Assembly (NCBI GenBank): GCA_017794705.1
Contig: CP051235.1
Span: forward strand, 1,303,010-1,367,009
Reading direction: 5' to 3'
Origin: Devosia sp.
GTDB lineage: Bacteria; Pseudomonadota; Alphaproteobacteria; Rhizobiales; Devosiaceae
DNA: 64,000 nucleotides
The notes under the pieces were generated by a model. The model saw nothing but the letters and a program-made list of their open reading frames with translations. It searched no databases and was not told the origin of the DNA. Each line of letters starts with the position of its first letter. The first letter of the stretch is position 1. The position numbers were made by a program, and so were the translations under genes. Of the stretch, positions 58,898-64,000 are shown one piece after another.

Positions 58898-59964
58898 GCG
58901 CGCTGCACCCCACCCCACGGATCGACTTCGGCCGCGCGTTCAAGGTGGTTCGCTCGTCCGGTCAGCGGATGTCGGCGCGTCTTGATGTCAAGGCGGCCTG
59001 GGTCAGCCTGCTGCTGCTGGTGATCGCTCTGGCAATCGGGGCGGTCACCCTGTCCAGCGGGGCCTTCGAGGTGCCGCTCGACCAGGTCATTCTGGCCCTG
59101 TTCGGCGAGGTTGACGACCGGGTGCGCATGGTGGTGGTTGAATGGCGGCTGCCACGCACCGGGATGGCGCTGCTGCTTGGTTGCGCGCTGGGGCTGGGGG
59201 GTGCGATCTTTCAATCGTTGACCCGCAATCCCCTCGGCAGCCCGGACATTATCGGGTTTGACGCCGGCTCTTACACCGGTGCGCTGGTGGTCATCATCCT
59301 GCTGCAGGGGGGCTATTATCAGGTGGCCGGCGGTGCCCTGCTCGGGGGTCTGGTCACGGCAGGTGCTGTCTACATTCTGGCCTGGCGACGCGGCATGCAG
59401 GGGTTCCGGCTCATCATTGTCGGCATCGGCGTCAGCGCCATGCTGAACTCGCTGAATACCTGGATGATGCTGCGGGCGGAACTCGAGGTGGCAATGGCAG
59501 CCGCCTTCTGGGGTGCGGGCTCACTCAACGGCATCGGCTATGAGCGGCTGGTGCCGGCGCTGATCGTTCTTGGCGTGCTGGTTCCTTTGGTGTTCATGCT
59601 TGAACGGCCCATGCGCCAGCTTGAAATGGGCGATGACGCCGCCCGCGCGCTGGGGGTGAACGCCGAACCCGTGCGGCTGGCCCTGGTGGTGCTGGGGGTC
59701 GGTTTGACGGCAACCGTGACCGCCGCGGCAGGGCCAATCGGCTTTGTCGCCCTGGCGGCACCGCAACTGGCCAAGCGGCTGACAGGTGCCGCGGGCATCA
59801 CCCTCATTCCCTCGGCCGCAATGGGCGGTCTGTTGCTGGTCGCAGCGGATCACGCCGCACAGCATTTCTTCGCGCCCACCCAACTGCCGGTTGGCATCGT
59901 CACGGTTTCCCTCGGCGGCATCTATTTCATCTGGCTGCTCATCCGTGAATCAAGGAGGCGCTGA
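58894..59964 (+). CDS. Iron-siderophore ABC transporter permease (FecCD type)
   Basis: A 356-aa permease, the second non-identical member of the pair. TRNPLGSPDIIGFDAGS and GPIGFVALAAPQLAKRL match the FepD/FepG-type signature. It overlaps its partner by 4 nt and is followed after 3 nt by the ATPase gene, so it is part of one operon. Confidence 0.92.
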   Translation: MSALHPTPRIDFGRAFKVVRSSGQRMSARLDVKAAWVSLLLLVIALAIGAVTLSSGAFEVPLDQVILALFGEVDDRVRMVVVEWRLPRTGMALLLGCALGLGGAIFQSLTRNPLGSPDIIGFDAGSYTGALVVIILLQGGYYQVAGGALLGGLVTAGAVYILAWRRGMQGFRLIIVGIGVSAMLNSLNTWMMLRAELEVAMAAAFWGAGSLNGIGYERLVPALIVLGVLVPLVFMLERPMRQLEMGDDAARALGVNAEPVRLALVVLGVGLTATVTAAAGPIGFVALAAPQLAKRLTGAAGITLIPSAAMGGLLLVAADHAAQHFFAPTQLPVGIVTVSLGGIYFIWLLIRESRRR

Positions 59965-59967
59965 CTG

Positions 59968-60843
59968 ATGAAAGTGCCCGAAAAACCGCATCTGAACCTT
60001 GTCAAAGGCTCGCCCCGGCTTTCTGCGGAAAACATCACGCTCTCCTATGACGAGCGCACGATTTCGGTGGGCCTGTCGGTCAAGATACCGGACCGGTCGT
60101 TCACCGTGATCGTCGGCCCGAACGCCTGCGGCAAGTCCACCCTGTTGCGTGGCCTGTCGCGATTGCTGAGACCCTCCAGCGGCCAGGTGCTGCTGGACGG
60201 CAAGAATATTCACGCCCACAGCGCCAAGCATGTTGCCCGTCAACTCGGCCTCTTGCCGCAAACCTCGCTGGCCCCGGACGGGATCACTGTCGCCGATCTG
60301 GTGGCGCGCGGACGCTATCCGCACCAGAAGTTCATTCGACAGTGGTCGCGGGAAGATGAGGCGGCGGTGGTCAACGCCATGGCGGCGACAAGGATCACAG
60401 ACCTGTCGGCGCGGCCGGTTGATGAACTGTCCGGCGGACAGCGGCAAAGGGTCTGGGTCGCCATGGTGCTGGCGCAGCAGACATCGCTTCTGCTGCTTGA
60501 TGAACCGACCACGTTTCTCGACATCGCCCACCAGATCGAACTTCTCGAACTGCTGAGCTCGCTCAACCAGGACGGTGGACACACGGTGGTGGCGGTGCTG
60601 CACGACCTCAACCATGCCTGCCGCTATGCCACCCACATCATCGCCATGCGCGATGGCGAAATCATCGCCGAGGGTGCGCCCGAAGACATCGTCGACGCCG
60701 ACCTGGTCAAGCGCACATTCGGGCTCGATTGCATTGTTTCCGAGGACCCCGTGGCGGGCACGCCGATGGTGACGCCCATTGGGTCTGGCCGGATCAAAAC
60801 CAGAAAACCAACCAGCTTCATCAAACACGGAGTACCAAAATGA
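59968..60843 (+). CDS. Iron-siderophore ABC transporter ATP-binding protein
   Basis: A 291-aa FepC-type ATPase. Walker A is GPNACGKST, where Ala replaces the commoner Gly, and the signature LSGGQRQRV, Walker B LLLLDEPTTFLD and switch His in VLHDLNHA are intact. AAGGAGG precedes the ATG. Its stop overlaps the ATG of the next binding-protein gene (ATGA). Confidence 0.94.
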   Translation: MKVPEKPHLNLVKGSPRLSAENITLSYDERTISVGLSVKIPDRSFTVIVGPNACGKSTLLRGLSRLLRPSSGQVLLDGKNIHAHSAKHVARQLGLLPQTSLAPDGITVADLVARGRYPHQKFIRQWSREDEAAVVNAMAATRITDLSARPVDELSGGQRQRVWVAMVLAQQTSLLLLDEPTTFLDIAHQIELLELLSSLNQDGGHTVVAVLHDLNHACRYATHIIAMRDGEIIAEGAPEDIVDADLVKRTFGLDCIVSEDPVAGTPMVTPIGSGRIKTRKPTSFIKHGVPK

Positions 60844-61811
60844 AGTTCAATCCACTCGCAGGGCTGGCGTTTGCCGCCGCCCTTTATGCCGGACCGGCGC
60901 TGGCGCAGGACGCCTTTCCTGTCACCATCGAACACGCTTTCGGGGAAACCACGATCAGTGAACAGCCGGTGCGTGTGGTCACGTTGGGCTGGATGGCGCA
61001 GGATGCGGTGATCGCGCTTGGCGTCGATCCCGTCGGGATTTCTCATCAGGCATGGGGTGGCGACGAAGATGGCTTCCTGCCCTGGGTCCGCGAAGCGCTT
61101 GAAGCGCGCGGCGCCGAACTGCCCGTCATGCTCGAAGGCGGCACAACAGATGTGCCCTATGAAACCATCCTGTCGCTGGAGCCGGATGTGATCCTCGCCC
61201 CCTATTCCGGCTTTGATGAGCTTGCCTTTGAACGCCTGGCGGCCATCGCGCCGACGGTCGGCTATGCCGAACAGCCCTGGTCGGGCAGCTGGCAATATGT
61301 GGTGGAGACAGTAGGCAAGGCCCTGGGCATGTCCGGGGAGGCGGCCGCAGTCATCGAGGCGACAAATGACCTCATCGCCGAGGCACGGGCGGCAAACCCC
61401 GAGTTTGAAGGCAAGACCGTCGCCTTCTCGGGCGGCTGGTCCGAAGATGCCACCGAGATGAGCTTTTACGTTTCGACCGATCCGCGCTCGCAATTGTTGC
61501 AGGATCTGGGCTTCACACTGGCTGATGCCGTGGCCGCAATGCCCACGGACGCCGGTTTCACCCAGGTTGTCAGCTTTGAAAACCTCGACAGTGTCGAAAC
61601 GGACCTGCTGGTTGCCTGGGCCAGTTCGGAAGAAGCTGTGACCTATTTTGAGACCAACGAACTCTCATCCCGGTACCGGCCGATTGCCGAGGGCGATTTC
61701 GTTGCGCTCACTGACCGCGCCTTCGTAATGGCCACGTCGGCCCCCTCGCCGCTGTCCATTCCATGGGGTCTTGACCTGCTGGTTCCGCAACTGGCGGACG
61801 CGCTCGAATAG
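60840..61811 (+). CDS. Iron-siderophore ABC transporter substrate-binding protein (second)
   Basis: A 323-aa periplasmic TroA-like binding protein. The Sec signal peptide ends near 22 (ALAQDA). RVVTLGWMAQDAVIALGVDPVGI is the start of the first lobe. It is distinct from the binding protein at 55.5 kb but follows the permease-ATPase operon directly, so it is the operon's own receptor. A hairpin follows its stop. Confidence 0.9.
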   Translation: MKFNPLAGLAFAAALYAGPALAQDAFPVTIEHAFGETTISEQPVRVVTLGWMAQDAVIALGVDPVGISHQAWGGDEDGFLPWVREALEARGAELPVMLEGGTTDVPYETILSLEPDVILAPYSGFDELAFERLAAIAPTVGYAEQPWSGSWQYVVETVGKALGMSGEAAAVIEATNDLIAEARAANPEFEGKTVAFSGGWSEDATEMSFYVSTDPRSQLLQDLGFTLADAVAAMPTDAGFTQVVSFENLDSVETDLLVAWASSEEAVTYFETNELSSRYRPIAEGDFVALTDRAFVMATSAPSPLSIPWGLDLLVPQLADALE

Positions 61812-61829
61812 TTCCCTTTCCCGAACCAT

Positions 61830-61853
61830 GCGGGCCGCCGCACGGCGGCCCGC
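61830..61853 (+). terminator. Hairpin after the second binding protein
   Basis: A perfect 10-bp GC stem (GCGGGCCGCC/GGCGGCCCGC) with a GCAC loop, followed by TCTTTC. It lies 18 nt after the stop; a partial terminator or mRNA-end hairpin. Confidence 0.65.
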
Positions 61854-61877
61854 TCTTTCAGGAACTGAAATTATGGG

Positions 61878-62129
61878 ATGATCGAGAACCGGTATGGCTG
61901 CGAATGCGTGTTTCTCAAGGCCGGCTGCTGCCTGACTTATCTTGACAAACACGATGAAGACCACGAACACGAATTCAACCATTCCGGGTTTCACCGCCTG
62001 TTTCCCGACAGGCCGGATGAACCGGTCTATTGTTCCAACTGCCGGTTTCGCCCGCTGATCGAGTGTTACTCGCATCAAGTCTGGTGGAGGGAACGCGAAC
62101 ATTTCGACCGGCTGGCTGGCCGGACCTGA
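61878..62129 (+). CDS. 83-aa Cys/His-rich small protein
   Basis: A small soluble protein starting MIENRYGCECVFLKAGCC. It contains a CxC, a CC, a run of acidic and His residues (KHDEDHEHEFNHSGFH) and a CxxC (YCSNCRF), then a Cys. This points to metal binding; iron or zinc are likely given the neighbours. Its stop is 8 nt before the ABC exporter start, so they may form a unit. Two in-frame ATGs are near; the one at 61878 keeps the CxC. I do not recognise the family. Confidence 0.65.
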   Translation: MIENRYGCECVFLKAGCCLTYLDKHDEDHEHEFNHSGFHRLFPDRPDEPVYCSNCRFRPLIECYSHQVWWREREHFDRLAGRT

Positions 62130-62137
62130 GGGACCTC

Positions 62138-63883
62138 ATGCCGGACACGGCCCGTGACCTGATCAAGAAATTCTTTGCCTATTACCGGCCCCATCGCGGT
62201 CTGTTCATCCTCGACTTCGGTTCGGCGGTGGTGCTCGGCGTGCTCGAATTGGCGTTTCCGCTGGTAATTGCCATGTTCATCGACAGTCTGCTGCCCAGTG
62301 GCGACTGGCCGGTGATTGCGGCAGCATCGGTGGGCCTGTTGCTGATCTATCTGCTCAACTCCGGGCTGATGGTGGTTGTGACCTATTGGGGCCACATGCT
62401 GGGGATCAACATCGAAACCGAGATGCGCCGCCGGGCCTTCGAACAGTTGCAACGCCTGTCGTTCAGTTTCTTCGACAATCAGAAAACCGGGCATCTGATC
62501 GCCCGGGTCACCAAGGATCTGGAAGAAGTCGGAGAGGTGGCGCACCATGGGCCCGAAGATCTGTTCGTGGCGGTGATGACGCTGATCGGGGCGCTGGTCG
62601 TCATGTATTCGATCAACGTGCCGCTGGCGGCGATCACGGCCATCATCGTGCCGATCACGCTATGGGTGACGACACGGTATGGGGGGCGAATGACGTCGAC
62701 CTGGCAGGCCATTTACGCGCGGGTTGGCGATTTCAACGCGCGGCTTGAGGAAAATGTCGGCGGCATCCGCGTGGTCAAGGCTTTTGCCAATGAAAGCCAC
62801 GAAAAGAGACTGTTTGCCCACGACAACCAGCGCTATCGCGCCACCAAGCTCGACGCCTACCGGATCATCGCGGCTTCATCCTCGCTCAGCTATCTGGCGA
62901 TGCGGCTCACGCAACTGATCGTCATGGTGGCCGGGACCTGGTTCGTGCTCAACGGCTCATTGACCAGCGGCGGGTTTGTCGGCTTTCTCTTGCTGGTCAA
63001 TGTGTTCTTCCGCCCCATCGAGAAGATCAATTCGGTCATCGAGACCTATCCAAAGGGCATTGCCGGTTTCAGGCGTTATCTGAACCTTTTGTCCGTCGAA
63101 CCTGATATTGCCGACAGGCCCGACGCAGATGAGCTTGACCGGGTGGCGGGCCAGGTCAGGTTTGAGAACGTCCAGTTCAGCTACCTGCCCGGCAAGCCGG
63201 CGCTTCATGACATCGACCTCGAAATCGCGCCGGGCGAAACCATGGCGCTGGTCGGTCCGTCAGGGGCTGGCAAGTCCACCATCTGCTCACTGTTGCCGCG
63301 TTTTTACGAGGTCGACGGGGGACGGATTACCATCGACGGTCACGACATACGTGAGGTGACACTCGCCTCTCTGAGGAGCCAGATCGGCATCGTCCAGCAG
63401 GATGCCTTTCTGTTCGGGGGTACGCTTCGCGAGAATATCGCCTACGGGCGGCTCGATGCGTCTGAGGATGAAATCCTCGATGCTGTGCATCGGGCGCAGC
63501 TGGAAACTATGGTCGCAGACCTTTCTGACGGGCTGGACACAGTGGTCGGTGAGCGCGGTGTCAAGCTTTCGGGCGGACAGAAACAACGCGTTTCGATCGC
63601 CCGCATATTCCTGAAAAACCCGCCCATTCTCATTCTGGATGAAGCGACATCGGCGCTCGACAGCGAAACGGAACGATCCATCCAGGAGGCGCTGAGGAAT
63701 CTGTCGGAGGGGCGCACCACCCTTGTCATCGCCCACCGTTTGGCAACGATCACCCACGCCGATCGCATCGCCGTGGTGGAGAACTCGCGCATCGTCGAAA
63801 CAGGCACCCATCAACAGCTTCTGGCGCAACGCGGCCGCTACAGCCAACTGCACGAGGCGCAGTTCCTCAACGCGGCGGAGTGA
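62138..63883 (+). CDS. ABC exporter-fold transporter (MsbA-like half transporter)
   Basis: A 581-aa protein with six helices at the N-terminus (the first in FILDFGSAVVLGVLELAFPLVIAMFI) and a C-terminal ATPase: Walker A GPSGAGKST (~378), Q-loop VQQDAFLFGG, signature LSGGQKQR, Walker B LILDEATSALD and VIAHRLAT. Such half transporters act as homo- or heterodimers. The ATG at 62138 follows GAGGGA and removes an unrelated N-terminal extension. Beside the SIP and FecCD genes it could export a siderophore or, like IrtAB, import one. Confidence 0.9.
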   Translation: MPDTARDLIKKFFAYYRPHRGLFILDFGSAVVLGVLELAFPLVIAMFIDSLLPSGDWPVIAAASVGLLLIYLLNSGLMVVVTYWGHMLGINIETEMRRRAFEQLQRLSFSFFDNQKTGHLIARVTKDLEEVGEVAHHGPEDLFVAVMTLIGALVVMYSINVPLAAITAIIVPITLWVTTRYGGRMTSTWQAIYARVGDFNARLEENVGGIRVVKAFANESHEKRLFAHDNQRYRATKLDAYRIIAASSSLSYLAMRLTQLIVMVAGTWFVLNGSLTSGGFVGFLLLVNVFFRPIEKINSVIETYPKGIAGFRRYLNLLSVEPDIADRPDADELDRVAGQVRFENVQFSYLPGKPALHDIDLEIAPGETMALVGPSGAGKSTICSLLPRFYEVDGGRITIDGHDIREVTLASLRSQIGIVQQDAFLFGGTLRENIAYGRLDASEDEILDAVHRAQLETMVADLSDGLDTVVGERGVKLSGGQKQRVSIARIFLKNPPILILDEATSALDSETERSIQEALRNLSEGRTTLVIAHRLATITHADRIAVVENSRIVETGTHQQLLAQRGRYSQLHEAQFLNAAE

Positions 63884-64000
63884 TCGACGCGCCAAGGTCG
63901 GCAGCCCATTGGCGGCGGGTCACGATGAATCTCTAAAACAAATGGCGCGTTCGGGAAGATCCGAAATCCTGACGCCGGATTTGTGGCTAGTTGTGGCAGT

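Overview
The window looks like a chromosomal segment of an alphaproteobacterium, most probably a member of the Hyphomicrobiales (Rhizobiales). The support is a GcrA cell-cycle regulator with GANTC sites at its promoter, a SAM-II riboswitch in front of metZ, an FnrL/cbb3-oxidase block, Irr-type iron control elements (ICE), a Rhizobiales-style palindromic repeat, and high GC with many overlapping genes. No tRNA, rRNA, insertion sequence, prophage or CRISPR array was seen. Nearly all genes are intact; only the left-edge gene is cut by the window.

Layout. 1-6.9 kb: a truncated membrane protein, a LysR regulator, a DCC/HTTM membrane protein, a galactofuranose pair (UDP-galactopyranose mutase plus glycosyltransferase) and a dCTP deaminase. 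7-18.4 kb: SAM-II riboswitch and metZ, a CDP-alcohol phosphatidyltransferase, TrkH, an RND efflux pump with its adaptor, and argD-argF-hslO. 18.5-27.9 kb: gcrA, then the phosphate regulon phoR-pstSCAB-phoU-phoB behind a clear three-repeat Pho box, and a divergent PPK2 polyphosphate kinase. 28-33.6 kb: sugar-acid and aldehyde metabolism (aldehyde dehydrogenase, fructuronate reductase-like enzyme, KDG kinase, DUF924 protein, glycerate 2-kinase). 33.8-43.1 kb: FnrL, a hemerythrin-like protein and the full ccoNOQP-ccoGHIS set, with an FNR box between the hemerythrin gene and ccoN. 43.1-43.9 kb: a non-coding stretch with a REP-like repeat. 43.9-54.1 kb: a probable amino-sugar/peptidoglycan salvage locus, with an RpiR regulator, a BadF-type kinase, MurQ etherase, a binding-protein-dependent ABC importer, a Gfo/Idh/MocA oxidoreductase and two alpha/beta hydrolases. 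54.1-63.9 kb: a tiny membrane protein, a TauE/SafE permease, and an iron-siderophore region with two binding proteins, a siderophore-interacting reductase, two FecCD permeases, an ATPase, a Cys/His-rich small protein and an exporter-fold ABC transporter.

Most novel signals. (1) Two promoters in the iron region share a module: an ICE palindrome and, exactly 78 nt downstream in both copies, a 28-nt dyad whose stem changes by compensating substitutions while its 7-nt loop is unchanged. It lies just after the predicted transcription start and may be an RNA or DNA control element. (2) Near-palindromic GGAATA-N3-TATTCC sites occur in front of both murQ and the RpiR gene, tying together an ABC-fed (not PTS-fed) MurNAc route. 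(3) Several small genes (41-aa membrane protein, 83-aa Cys/His protein, 39-aa leader ORF) are easily missed. All functions are inferred from sequence motifs and context; no search was run.
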